64,000 nt of DNA. Source: Hemerocallis citrina. Its lineage: Eukaryota > Streptophyta > Magnoliopsida > Asparagales > Asphodelaceae. A model generated the notes under the pieces. It saw only the letters and a program-made list of their open reading frames with translations, did no database searches and was not told where the DNA came from. This document shows, piece after piece, positions 1 to 10,470 of the stretch; the stretch's first letter is position 1, and each line of letters begins with the position of its first letter. Both the position numbers and the translations under genes were made by a program. The stretch is from the NCBI GenBank assembly GCA_017893485.1, contig CM030367.1:82590853-82654852 (forward strand). The letters are read 5' to 3'.

Positions 1-6
1 AAGAAC

Positions 7-438
7 ATGAGGGCCCGTATCTCTCGCACTGAGAGGGACAAGAAAAAGGCCGTCAAGGAGTCCAAGGCGGAGTTGGAAGGGATGAAGAAGAAGGAAAAAA
101 AGGCACGCCTTGAGTTGGAGGCATTGGCGGCGAGTGAGGAGGTGATGCACCTTGAGTTGGAGGCATTGGCATCGAGTAAGGAGGAGATACGCCTTGAGCC
201 GGAGGCATCCAAGGAGAGAGAGAGGGCATTAGAGATGAAGAACACTGATCTTCTGCTGGAGTTGGAGAAGGCCCGCACTGATGCGGCCTCGGAGCTAAAG
301 GTCGAGGTGGCCAAGGTTCATGCGGAGTGCAATTCTAAGCTGCAAGGGGTGATGTTGAAGTCTTATGCCTTAGCGATCTCACATGTGGTGGAGCGCATTC
401 CCGGTTTCAACGGGAAAGGCTACCATGTGACCCTTTGA
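7..438 (+). pseudogene. Element B antisense ORF, coiled-coil C-terminal part
   Basis: A 143-codon frame very rich in K, E, L and A with heptad-like spacing, so a long coiled coil, ending in a conserved patch SYALAISHVVERIP then GF.GKG. Element A carries the same patch (SYAKAITDVAECVP then SFEGKG) on its minus strand at about 58900-58980. That shows homology and that the frame is antisense to the element in both copies. The start codon chosen here is only the first ATG in the window; the true N-terminus lies to the left. Downstream (439-590) stop codons interrupt a lysine-rich tail that also has a counterpart in A near 47090-47150. Antisense ORFs with a coiled coil are known in Tat-type plant elements (Retand and Grande groups); their role is unknown. 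Confidence 0.7.
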
Positions 439-919
439 CCTGGTGAGCCCCTGGATACAGGCAAGAAGGACGATGGTGGGATCGGCACTCCTGCGGGTGG
501 TGCGAGATGTGACTCTAGAATGAAGGACAAGGGAAAGGGTGTAGCTGGGGGTTCCTTGTCCGTGGTGGCACCGAAGCAGATGGATGCTTGATTCACCTTG
601 ATACGTCCTTTATCTTTCAGGCTATTCTTGATTTGTTTTGTTTGGGACTTGTAGTTTACTTTTTGTGATGCCTAATTGCAGACTGGCCACCGCATTCATG
701 TATCTTCCTTTTAGCGTTTGAAAAACTATCTTCTAAATTGGTTATCACTTGTCGTATTGTATTGATGTACTTTGAAGCGATGCTTGTCCGTGACACCTAG
801 TACTTTGTTTCTTTGTTTGACCATGATTTTGGAATTGTTGATAGGCGATCGCAAGATCCAGTCAAAAACCATGTGGTGACGAGGTAGAGCACCTTCGCAA
901 GTGACTGCGCATAACAGAG
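439..919. other. Spacer between the two antisense ORFs of element B
   Basis: Positions 439-590 still resemble the lysine/glycine-rich tail of the antisense ORF seen in element A. Positions 591-919 are T-rich non-coding sequence with no motif I can name. Confidence 0.4.
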
Positions 920-1189
920 TTGGCAGTCGACCGTTTGCGTGTTCAGTCCGATGAGGAATGGTTGGAGTCTGTTTGCCTTAAGTCGACGCTCGTTGAGAAG
1001 GATTGCGAGTTAGCACTCTTGTATTCCGATTGTCTGATCAACTTGCCACTGCCTCCGAAGGTGACGAAAGATAGTATTGAAGAGTATGCACTACTCAGAG
1101 AAATAGTCGTCGAGAAGGACTTGGAGATAATATCGCCTTCAAGTGGGGCTTGGTGGGTTACGGACAACAAGCACCTCGCACGTCGTTAG
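920..1189 (+). pseudogene. Element B second small antisense ORF with a VEKD motif
   Basis: An 89-codon frame carrying the motif twice: LVEKDCELA and VVEKDLEI. Element A has a frame at 46802-46584 on its minus strand that ends LIEKDLEIY, at the same position relative to the tandem repeats and the main antisense ORF. The proteins are acidic, charged and probably helical. I do not recognise the family. It may be the downstream remainder of the same antisense gene after frameshifts rather than a second gene. Adjacent sequence up to about 1560 is similar in style (charged, several short frames) but is broken. Confidence 0.45.
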
Positions 1190-1780
1190 TGCAAAAAAAG
1201 AATCAATGGCGGAAGGGAAGGAAGGCACCACGACTAATGCGAAAGAGAGTGCAACGGTTGGAGGAGTCGGGTCGATCGTTGGGGGAACGTTGCCAATAGC
1301 TTTGGTGCCCCCTCGACATCATGGCGGCGCCAGAGCGGCACGTCAGCTTTGTTGAGTTTGACTTTGTTTGGTGGAGAGTCACGTGTCTCGTGTGCTGGCC
1401 AACAATCTCAATCTATGGGATCAACGTTTTCTGTGAAAGATGCTGGCGGTCAAGGAAAGGAGGTGAATGTCAGGCGATCTACAAGGAGGCTTGTGTCTCT
1501 CAGGAACAACGTTCCTCACCCACTAAGTCGCAAGGACAACTTGTAGATCGAGTTGTATGATTGATGATTTTGTACTTGTAACTATATGTACTACTATTGA
1601 ATATGAACATGTAGATTTGTGATAATTATGTGATTTGACGAACTCTCTGTGTGCGCGATCCTTGCTGTTGAGATTGAGGTGCCATCGACTGGGTTCTTTG
1701 TAGCTAAATATCAGGGCCTCAAGTCTATTGTGTATAGCTAAAGAATTGTCGATGGTGTGAGACAGAATTTTGAACTTCTA
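1190..1780. other. Degenerate antisense-side region of element B
   Basis: Several short overlapping plus-strand frames, none recognisable, followed from about 1560 by AT-rich non-coding DNA. By position it matches 46100-46580 of element A. Confidence 0.35.
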
Positions 1781-2540
1781 CGTCGTGAACTCAGCTAGTT
1801 GTAGGAGCAACTCCGAGGGAGAGTTGTTTTCCAAACTCGCTGCATGGGTCCTCTGACAAATTGTGAGAGTCACATCGAGTGGAGAGTTGAACTCTAAGTG
1901 TTGCTTTTTACAAGTGTTGCTTGAGTAACTTTGATCCACAATTTTGGATCTCTTAATTTGTCTTTGAGGGATTTTAACTAGTTGCAGGAACAGATCGAAT
2001 GGATAGTTGACCTCTGAACTGTGTAATTACAGGTTGCGAGAGTAACTCTGAACCATGGGTATGGATTCCGAACTTGTTAGTTTAAGTATTAACTGGTTGT
2101 AGGAGCAGATCGAATGGCAAAGCGCACTCTGAACTTGCTTATTTGCAAATTGACAGAGTCTCTTTTGAGCCATGGGTATGGACTCCGAACCGGTTGTGGA
2201 GGTGCTGACGGATTGCAGGAGCAGATCGAATGGCAAAGTGCACTGTGAACTTGCTTTATTGAAAATTGTTAAGAGTCTCTTCGAGCCATGGGTATGGACT
2301 CCAAATTCGTCTTATGGGAAGACTTGTAACGAGTTTTTGGTGCCGTTTATGTGTATAAGTTTGACACTCAACTTATTGTATAAGTTTCCAAGGAGCTTTA
2401 ACTAGTTTCAGGAAAAAATCGATCGGTGAGTTGTGCTCTAAATGTGCAGGATTGCATGTTGCGAAAGTAACCCCGAGTCATGGATCTGGATTCCGAACTT
2501 GTGTTGTGGAAAGCTTATAACGAGTGTTTAGCGCCGCTCT
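1781..2540 (-). repeat. Degenerate tandem repeats, period about 115 bp, in the 3' untranslated zone of B
   Basis: The block CCATGGGTATGGA(C/T)TCC recurs at about 2054, 2170 and 2287, with a decayed copy near 2478. The block GCAGGAGCAGATCGAATGG recurs near 1987, 2104 and 2217. The reverse complement of these units is clearly related to the repeats at 45480-46100 of element A, so the array holds the same place and orientation relative to pol in both elements. Tat/Ogre-type elements are known for tandem repeats in this zone. Confidence 0.75.
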
Positions 2541-3077
2541 AAGTATAAGTTGGGCGTTTTAGCTCATTGATTGCTTTAATAAATTGACTAAGATGCAATG
2601 AAATAAACTAGATAATTTTATTAAGAAATAAACTAAGGGGCTGCTCTAATGGCTGGATCTTATTACAAAAATTTAAAAATTCTGCTGAAATTAGGAGAGG
2701 GCATTTCAGACGCTCTCGTTGTACTTCATACGGTGTCGCTCATTCGAAGTCCCCACTGACATAACCCTGCCCCCCCCCCCCCCCCACCCCCCTCCCCGGG
2801 TCTTCAAGTTGACGAGCTGTCAAGCGAACAACTTGGTAGACCATGTCTGGATTTGCCTGCTTCAGAGGGAGCCCCCCAATGTTTTGCATAGAGAAAGAGG
2901 AATCTTCTGATGGACCAACGTGCTTAGGCATGATTATATGTTTCCGTTGACTGAGCGGAGTGACTTCGGGTGAGGGATTTGAATGTATTGTTGGGTTCTG
3001 ATGAGGACGTTCTCGAAACTAGGCGGAGATAACTTGAGAAGTTTGAAAATTCTCGGTTTGACTGCCCATTCAGCAGC
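2541..3077 (-). other. Tail of pol and internal deletion junction of element B
   Basis: The minus-strand sequence around 2590-2690 resembles the A-element sequence just past pol (TTTGTAATAAGA, then T-rich with AATAAA-like runs). Between about 2690 and 3077 there is no recognisable RT, RNase H or integrase, so about 3-4 kb has been lost. A run of 16 C (2770-2785) followed by more C blocks lies here. I see no gene. Confidence 0.6.
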
Positions 3078-3578
3078 TCAGACCGCGTTTGTAGGCTCTA
3101 CGATACTATGATTGTTTTCCTGTAGTAGTTCTTTGGCATGGAGGGGGAGAACCAAACCCCCCATGGTAGCAGTGTAGCACTCCCGTGCTGCCTGTTGGAT
3201 TCCCACCACCTGGCCTACGCCTACTGTTGTCGGAAATTTCATTTTCATATGAAACATGGAGGCGACGACGTGGAAAGCGGCTAGTCCGGGGTGGCCAAAT
3301 ATGGCATTGTATGCGGATTTAACATCAAATACCAGAAAGTCTAAATATTTTGTCCGAGTTGCTGGGGCTTTCCCTGCCATTACGTAGAGTACGACAATTC
3401 CCTCGACCTGGATAGGTGCACCTGAGAAGTCGTGAAGTGTATAGCTGACTGGCTTGAGTCGATCTCGAGAGAGATTTAGTGCATAAAATGCAGCCCTAAA
3501 GAGGATGTTCATGGAACTGCCATTGTCTATGAGGATACATCGCACCTCGTGATTTGCCATGCCTATATTGCATCGCAA
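3078..3578 (-). pseudogene. Element B retropepsin-like aspartic protease fragment
   Basis: A 166-codon frame with the plant gypsy protease signature ILIDNGSSMNILF, where the usual D-x-G-S-S appears as D-N-G-S-S, and the downstream flap-like block AYNAIFGHPGLAAF (normally YN.ILGRP.L). In an active element this enzyme would cleave the gag-pol polyprotein inside virus-like particles. The frame follows the gag zinc-finger part after a short gap (3579-3718) in which the linker is out of frame. The C-terminal end runs straight into the deletion junction. Element A has the homologous piece at 22255-22560. Confidence 0.8.
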
Positions 3579-3718
3579 TGAGGCATTTTGACGCCCTCGA
3601 GATCTTTATTAGAGAAAGATACTGAGAGGCCCGAACCCTTTGGGGGTGGAGTGTCATGAGCTGAATTAACTTTCCTTACAGAAGCTTTCCGAAAGGAGTT
3701 AGAATCTTACCCCATAGG

Positions 3719-5402
3719 TCAGCCATGGATGGTGTGTAGAATGGCCATGTGCCCAGAGTCTCGTGATTTAGAAGGCCTTTCTGGACGCTTATTAGCCCCC
3801 CGTGGTGGAGGGTTTTTGGCGTTATTGTTTTGTTGGACAAACTGAGAGAGATAACCCAGTTGAATTAGGTCTTCAATTTCTTGTTTGAAGGCTTTAAAAT
3901 TTTCAGTAGTATGTCCATGACCTCTATGAAATGCGCACCATAGGACCTTGTCTCTTCTCTTGCCGGCTGTGGTCATTCTGGTAGGGGGACGAAATATCCC
4001 ATCTTTTTCAATCACCATGAGAACGGTAGACACATGTGTTTAAAGGAGTGAATTTTTCGAAGCGGGGCGTAGGGGGAGGACGGCGTTGACTTGCACCGTT
4101 TTTCTGAAACTTCTTGGGTGTTTCCTCACTTGAGTTCTTCCATTTGTTCCTGGAAAGTGACTCTTTCCTAACTTGAGGGCTGAGAGCTTCCTCAACTCTG
4201 ATGTGCTTTTCACTAATTTCTAGGAGTTCAGTGAAATCTCGAAGTGGCCTCTTGGCGAGGGATGCTTTTAGCTCTTTATGCATGACGTTGTGACGGAAGG
4301 CTGCATCAGCCACTGAAGAGTCCAAGGAGGAAATTGACCTTGTTTCTACTGTAAAATGCTTGACGAAGTTCTTTAGCAGTTCTCCATCTCGATGCTTCAG
4401 TTCTAACAGGGAGACACTTGTCTTTTCAGCCCTGCAACTAGTAACGAAGTGTGCAATGAAGAGTTCTTCGAGTTGGTCAAAAGAGAATATTGATTCGGGA
4501 GTAAGATGTGAAAACCATTTCCTTACTGATCCTTTTAGTGTTGCGGGAAATATCTGATACATGAGTGCGTCGGTGGCCTTATAGACCATCATGAGTGTTT
4601 TAAAGCTCTCGATATGGTCTGTCGGGTCTGATTCTCCATTGTAAAATTCGAATTGCGGGGCCTTGAAGCCTTTGGGATGGGTGCATCGAAGATGGCTTTG
4701 CTGAAAGGAGGTCGACTAGGGCGGTAGGCCCTGTTGGAGTGGTTTCTCTTACTTTTCATATGTTCTAGACGATTCTCTACCTCTTGGATACGGCGAAGGA
4801 CTTGGTTATCCTTATTTTGGGATCCGATTGATTCGGCGGATCCATCATTAGGGGGAGGCCCAGATCTTGACTTTCTTGGATAGCATGGAGGATGTCGAGC
4901 TTGAACTTATCCAATTCGGCCCTAGTGACAAGGGCATTTTGCCCTCTGTTCTGCATAGGAAGCCTTCGGCTCTCATGAGTTGGGCTTCTCATTATTGGGC
5001 GCCCCCTGTGAGAGGAAGATTGCCTTGATCTCTATTTAGGAAAATGTGCTCTCTGGTTCGCTTGATGTCCCGAACGGGAGGCCTCAGATCGTGCGCGCCT
5101 CTCGTCCAACCTAATTCGTAGGTTGGTTTCTTGTTGTCTATTACTGATGATCTGGCAGAGATCTCTAGAACCTCGTGGATCTCGTGAGGCCATCGAATCG
5201 GTTGAAGCATTATGGACTGAGATGCGGTCGTACTGAGGATGTTATTCATGTTAGGAGCCCCCTGGTGCCTCTCCGTTGGAAGGAGCGTAATTAGGCTGGC
5301 GGGGCGACTGTGGAGGAGTAATATGATCTTCCATACCGGTTGACGAAGAGAGTTGGTGTGACGGCTGGAGGTCGCCCCTTTACCTCTTAGTCTTGGTGGC
5401 AT
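3719..5402 (-). pseudogene. Element B gag, broken into four frames
   Basis: Four minus-strand frames form a Tat-type gag. 5402-4992 starts MPPRLRGKG, close behind the primer site. 4992-4777 continues with ALVTRAELDKFK. 4592-4008 is the conserved capsid-like core (FPATLKGSVRKWFSHL, and LLELKHRDGELLKNFVKHF). 4033-3719 holds a zinc-knuckle-like CAFHRGHGHTTENF, with the last cysteine replaced, then the linker before protease. Gag would coat the RNA in particles. Frameshifts separate the pieces, so the gene is dead. The core is homologous to 16089-16555 of element A. Confidence 0.85.
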
Positions 5403-5429
5403 GGTGATAAGTCTTACTTATGTAGTTTT

Positions 5430-5447
5430 CCACAGACAGCGCTAATT
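5430..5447 (-). promoter_or_regulatory. Primer-binding site of element B
   Basis: Minus-strand AGCGCTGTCTGTGG directly inside the LTR is a decayed form of the (T)GGCGCCGTCTGTGGG seen at the same place in many plant gypsy elements and, as TGGCGCCGTATGTGGG, in element A. Confidence 0.65.
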
Positions 5448-6136
5448 TGTTGCGGCTTATTTTAGTGTGGGAGCAAACAAATAGTGAGTTAATAATTGAA
5501 GGAAACTACTAAAAGTCTGACCTTTTACCTTGGCTGTTAAAAGCGGTTAGAGCTCCTGGGAGTGAATCTGGATCATTGATTGACCACCGTGATCTAAATT
5601 CGACGGTTGCTGATGCAGCCGATGGACCTGCAAAAAGCCTGAAACACCTGGGGTGGCCCGGCGACAGACCCTCCGACGCTCAAGTCAGAACTAGAAAGAG
5701 AGAGAGTATGAGAGTGAAAACTAGCAAATTATTGATTACCTTTTGGCTGTAGAGGGGGAGGAGTATTTATAGGCCTGAGAGACATTTCAAGAGATTGATT
5801 TGTGTTCGTTGGATCGATTTAAATTCCTTATCTCTTTCATGTCTCTCCCCCTCAAGAGATAAGATATCCTTGTTAGGGGATAAGAGATTTGACTCCTAGC
5901 CTTCATGGACTGAGTGTCTCTCTTAGTGGGCATAGTCTGTCACTTTTTATGGACTTGAAAGAATCCCATGTCTTGGAGAGGACCCAGACCTGTAAAAGAG
6001 GCTTGTGATGGCTAATCTTCCTATAGATACTTTGAGATCTATGCAGAAATTGTAGGACTCTGATCTGCTGTGGTTTTTACCATCGTTAGCCATTAACCAT
6101 GTGGTCTCACACTTGTTTGTTTATCTAAAGTCAACA
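5448..6136 (-). repeat. 5' LTR of element B
   Basis: 689 bp with TGTTGAC at the element's 5' end (position 6136) and GCAACA at its 3' end (5448). A TATA-like CCTATAAATACTCC lies near 5765-5780 on the minus strand. The U5 part contains the block CTTGAGCGTCGGAGGGTC, shared with the LTR of element A (CTTGAGCGTTAGAGG near 15022). Confidence 0.75.
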
Positions 6137-6687
6137 GATACACAAGATTGAAAGGAATTGGTGAAAAATGCCAAACCACTTTTCTCAAAGCAGCCCAAAC
6201 TCTGGAAATTTGTTGTCACCACTACTCATTTGAAAAATTACAATTAAGTCCTTCGGTTAGGTTTTTTTATGAAACACTGTTGGAAACTCCAATTGACTTC
6301 ATACTTTCACCAAAAATTTCATAATGACTTTTGCAACAATTTTGAAGCCTAATTATGTGTCTTAGGCTTCTTTTGTCGAGGAAAAGAATTTTCAAAGCTG
6401 AGTCTTCGCTCTTATCGTAAATATGATCGCTTAATGAAATCATGAGACAAAATCTCGCAAATTCATCATCTGAAACGGACGGCGCTAGATGCATATATTA
6501 ATTTTTCCCGATAGTGAGGTCATCCAACGTCCAAATAACTCTAAATTCTGGATGATCTCATCCCATTATTAGAACACAGAGTTTAGACATATCATGTATA
6601 TAATATAGATGCAACTATTTTTAATGATGGTCGTCAGCCACCTAGCACAATTCTCATACATTTTTCTAGTCTGGGACGGGACAAGTA
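6137..6687. other. Unassigned DNA between elements B and M
   Basis: AT-rich sequence with no convincing gene. It is the left flank of copia element M and continues after it at 12505. Confidence 0.5.
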
Positions 6688-7220
6688 TGTTGGAAATTTA
6701 TATACACTTAAGAACATGCATAAAACATTAACAACAACCTAAAACATATTTATATGAATCTGGATCTTAATCATATTGCAAAAGTGCTTTAATATAAAAT
6801 CCTAAATCATGAAACTATAGATCTTTGCTAAATCAAAAGAAGAAGAACATTAAAAGTGGAAGCAGTAACCTGATGCCAATGATGAAAATTGCGTAGAGGG
6901 TTTGGATCTTCCTATATGATACGCACTTCTATAAGATGTCGTCTCTCTGTTCTTCTAGTGATGGGATTACAGGTCGAATAAGAAGATGCGTATATACAGG
7001 GGACCATAACCCTAATTGATAATTATTGATTTCCAATTTTGCCCATCACAAAATAAGAAATTTACTTTACGGTCTCTACACGTGTTATATCACAGTTTAA
7101 ATTATATGCTTTTAACCCATTACTTAATCTTGATTAGATCACTTTAATTTGGGTTAGACTTTAGAATAACAATTATACATTTAGTCACATATGTGAGCCC
7201 ACATAGATTACTTTCCAACA
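6688..7220 (-). repeat. 3' LTR of copia element M
   Basis: 533 bp, TG...CA ends. It is nearly identical to 11972-12504, with small differences visible such as CATATTTATATG versus CATGTTTATATG. On the minus strand it follows the polypurine tract. Confidence 0.93.
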
Positions 7221-7234
7221 ATCTCCCACTTGGG
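7221..7234 (-). promoter_or_regulatory. Polypurine tract of element M
   Basis: The minus strand reads CCAAGTGGGAGAT directly before the LTR's TGTTGG, the usual plus-strand primer of plant copia elements. Confidence 0.8.
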
Positions 7235-7639
7235 CCACATATGTTACTCCTTATAAATGTACATAATTTATGAGCTCAAAATTTTGCTATTATAACCAAA
7301 AGCATAGTCAAACAATCTCGTCCATTAATCATGTAAATATAGGATCAAAGCAATTTTCGTTACATTTATCGTAACTAAATTCAGCAATGGTCACATATAT
7401 CAACATAATCAAACGACATAGATCAAATGTAAATGTGTCGCATGGAAATTTCATGCAATATGATCTATACACATGCCTATTTCCAATTGATCCTCTTTAA
7501 AACTTAAGTGAGGTCAGAACCAAAACATGACAAATGAGTGAGAAAACTGAATTCTTTATTTCTGATCAGAAAATAACCAAATGTATAAATGTCTCACACA
7601 AACATAATGCAAATAAAATACAAACTCCCACTAAATCAT

Positions 7640-8380
7640 GATATCCTCAAATAATACAACACCCATTTGAGCAGTATGCCCATAGAAGACCTTAGGTGGT
7701 AATCCCTTTGTGAGCGGATCCGCTATCATGGAGTTTGTCCCAATGTGCTCTATGGATATCTATCCACTTTGCACTCTTTCTTTCACAACTAGAAACTTTA
7801 TGTCAATATGTTTCGACTTTGTCGAGCTCCTGTTGTTGTCGGAATACATCACTGCTGACTTATTGTCACAAAATAACTTGAGTGGTCTTTCTATATTCTT
7901 CAAAATGCGCAGCCCAGTGACAAAATTCCGCAGCCATATTCCATAATTCGATGCCTCATAGCATGCTACATACTCCGCTGCCATGGTGGAAGAAGCTATA
8001 AGTGTCTGTTTGACACTTTTCCAGGATATAGCTCCTCCAGCTAATAGGTAAATATAGCCTGATGTAGACCTTTTGCTATCTTGGCACCCTGGTGAAATCA
8101 GAATCAGAATACCTTATGACCTCCAAATGATCTGATTTTCTATATGTGAGCATGTAGTCTTTTGTTCTCTGAAGATACCTTATGACCCTCTTGGCTGCTA
8201 TCCAATGGTCCATACCAGGTTTTCTTAAATACCTGCCTAACATCCCAACAATGTACGCAATATCCGGACGCGTACATACTTAAGCATACATTAGACTCCC
8301 AATAGCTGATCTATAGGGGATCTTTTGTATTTCCTGAATTTCAAGGTTACTTTTAGGACATTGATTGAGACTAAATTTGT
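7640..8380 (-). pseudogene. Element M RNase H domain, broken
   Basis: Minus-strand frames give the copia RNase H. The frame 7984-7760 has [11 protein letters not shown], then [15 protein letters not shown] and KSKHIDIKF, and downstream a copy of the ADPLTKGLP end block is readable near 7700. The upstream link to RT (IPYRSAIGSLMYA-like, RPDIAY-like) is readable only with frameshifts. The enzyme would degrade the RNA strand during reverse transcription. Confidence 0.8.
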
Positions 8381-8381
8381 C

Positions 8382-8943
8382 TCATTTAGCAACAGGGGTA
8401 TCCCCTAGTCTACAATCTTGCATGCCAAACCTTTTGAGTACTTTATCGATGTATTCCTTTTGTGATAATCCTAGAATACCTCGAGAACGATCTCGGTGTA
8501 TCTGAATTCCTAATACAAAAGAGGCATCACAAAGATCCTTCATCTCAAAATGCTTGGACAGAAACCTTTCAGTTTCATGCAATAAATCTATATCATTAGT
8601 GGCAAGCAATATGTCATCGACATATAAAACTAGGAATGTATGCTTACTCCACTGAACTTGTGAAACACACAATCATCAACTACATTCATCTCAAAACCAA
8701 ATGAGATAAATACTTGATGAAACTTGTGGTACCATTGACGAGGAGCTTGCTTGAGTCCATAGATGGATTTTGTCAATTTGCAAACCATATTCTAAAGCTA
8801 GGATGTAATAAACTGGTTTGAATACTTATTTCTTCATTTAAAGCATTAAATACATTGGTCATTTCATAAATATCTGATTAATACTACCCCTTTTTGATCC
8901 GAGAAAATATGATCAGAATGCTATATTTAACTCCAAACCGGAA
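8382..8943 (-). pseudogene. Element M reverse transcriptase fragment
   Basis: The frame 8672-8382 (96 codons) carries the catalytic LYVDDILLA followed by FEMKDL...FVLGIQI and GLSQKEYIDKVL, all diagnostic of copia RT palm and thumb. Upstream (8673-8943) only scraps of the N-terminal half of RT remain, so the domain is truncated. Confidence 0.85.
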
Positions 8944-9466
8944 CTAAACTTTCGAACAGATAATGCAACACCATAAGAACATATTCTGGATTGTGGAGAC
9001 CATGACTAAGCTTTCTCGAAGTAAATAACAAATGTGTTCATAACACCTAACATTAAGAATATTGGCACCTAATCTCTTAGTTTTGATCTGTTTTTCCTTT
9101 AAGTCTACACAGACATCAAAGTCTTGTGAAGTCCTGGTATTCCAAAATGTCATCAGACATAAGACGCTCAACTCTACCTTTTGAGATATGACCTAAGCAC
9201 TTATGCCATAATGACGCCGAATTTTCTCTATTTAATTTATGTTTAGTACCACGTAACTCTACATGCAAGGTTTTATTATAGGATGCAATTGTTTCCAACA
9301 AATAAAGGTTGTCATAAACATTCAAATAACCAGTTCCAACAACATTTGAATTTAATGACAAACTAAACTGATTGTTTCCAAATGAACAATAATAACCAAA
9401 TTTGTCCAACAAAGAAACATAAATTAAATTTCGTCTAAAAGACGGAATAACAAAAGTGTCTTTCAA
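8944..9466 (-). pseudogene. Element M pre-integrase and integrase N-terminal remnants
   Basis: The frame 9466-9116 ends with SASLWHKCLGHISKGRVERL, the GAG-pre-integrase zinc-binding H...CLGH motif. The frame 9171-8944 contains CVDLKEKQIKTKRLGA, matching the usual C..C.KGK block with the second cysteine lost. The catalytic core of integrase is not present. Confidence 0.8.
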
Positions 9467-9560
9467 ATCTAAATAAGAAACCAGTTCCTAATAACAACCT
9501 AAAATGCCCAATTGCTTCCACTTCTACCGATTATTGCCCACGAAGATGTGTCTTTCTCCA

Positions 9561-10470
9561 TCATTTGGCTTCCGGCAGCTCAGGCAACCCTTTCTTTGCA
9601 CGCCATGCGTGATATTTAGTATATTTCTTCTTCATATGTCTAGACTTGTTACAAAAGAAACAACTCTCTGTATCCTTATGTTGTTTCTTTTGAGCTGGAT
9701 CCTTACCTTTTTCATCCTCAGATTTCCTCTTCTTGCCCTTATCCTTAGAGGTTTTGGCCAAATGAGCACTTTCAGTCTTATCTTATTTCAACCTTTCTTC
9801 CTCTTACACACAGTGAGAAATGAGCTCATTTAGAGTTCATTTTTCCTTTTGACAGTTGTAACTGATTTTGAATTGATTAAATTGTGTAGGAAGTGATACC
9901 AAAACCATAAGCACAAGCAAGTCCTCAGGAAATTCAAGCTTGAGTGCCTTAAGTCTTGAAACAACATGATACATTTTCATAATGTACTCCCTTACATTTC
10001 CTCGATCCTTATACTTCATAGACATCAAAGAAGTCAGAAGTGTAGTCATTTCAACCTTATCGTTTTTAGCAAAACGTTTCTCAATTTGATCGAGGAAATC
10101 TTTGGCCTTAATAATCCCATCGGATTCAGTGCCCCTAAAGGCTTCTGGAATGCTATGTTTCATAATCATTAGACTCATGCGATTTGAATGATCTCATCTC
10201 TTAAATATCTTTTTATCATCAGGAGTGCTTTCCGCAGTGAGAGATGGAGGTTGTTCTTCTCTTAATGCATGGTCTAATTCCATACAGCGAAGAGTTATCA
10301 GTAAGGTCCCTTTCCAATCCTTGAAATTTGTCCCATTAAGCATGAGAATAGAATTGATGTTAGCAGTTATTGAGGCAGCAGAAGATACACTAGCTGAATA
10401 TAGAACAAAATTAAACAAAATAAGCTCATATGAGAATCCATTTAAAATAATAAATTCAGATAATGGTTAA
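9561..10470 (-). pseudogene. Element M gag (UBN2-type) with zinc knuckle
   Basis: Three frames. 10418-10194 has LMLNGTNFKDWKGTLLITL. 10178-9837 has KDFLDQIEKRF, GNVREYIMKM and SLPTQFNQFKISYN. 9761-9561 has a decayed CCHC knuckle CFFCNKSRHMKKKY, where the last cysteine is Y. These are typical of the gag of many plant copia elements. Stops separate the parts. Confidence 0.85.

Larger units (their letters stand above)
1..6136 (-). mobile_element. Element B: Tat-like Ty3/gypsy retrotransposon, internally deleted, runs off the left edge
   Basis: Read on the minus strand the order is LTR (6136-5448), primer site, gag (5402-3719), aspartic protease (3578-3078), a deletion junction, the 3' tail of pol, a tandem-repeat zone (about 2540-1780), and then ORFs on the opposite strand (1189-7). 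The same order and relative orientation recur in element A, which supports treating 1-6136 as one element. RT, both RNase H domains and nearly all of integrase are missing between about 3077 and 2690. The 5 bases outside the LTR are GATAC (6137-6141); the matching copy would lie left of the window. The Tat assignment rests on the gag/protease style and on the antisense ORF. Confidence 0.8.

Noticed and set aside
4360..4557. Plus-strand frame over gag of B
   Set aside because: Antisense shadow of the conserved gag core.
6267..6494. 75-codon minus-strand frame
   Set aside because: Isolated, no family, no start context; consistent with chance in anonymous DNA.
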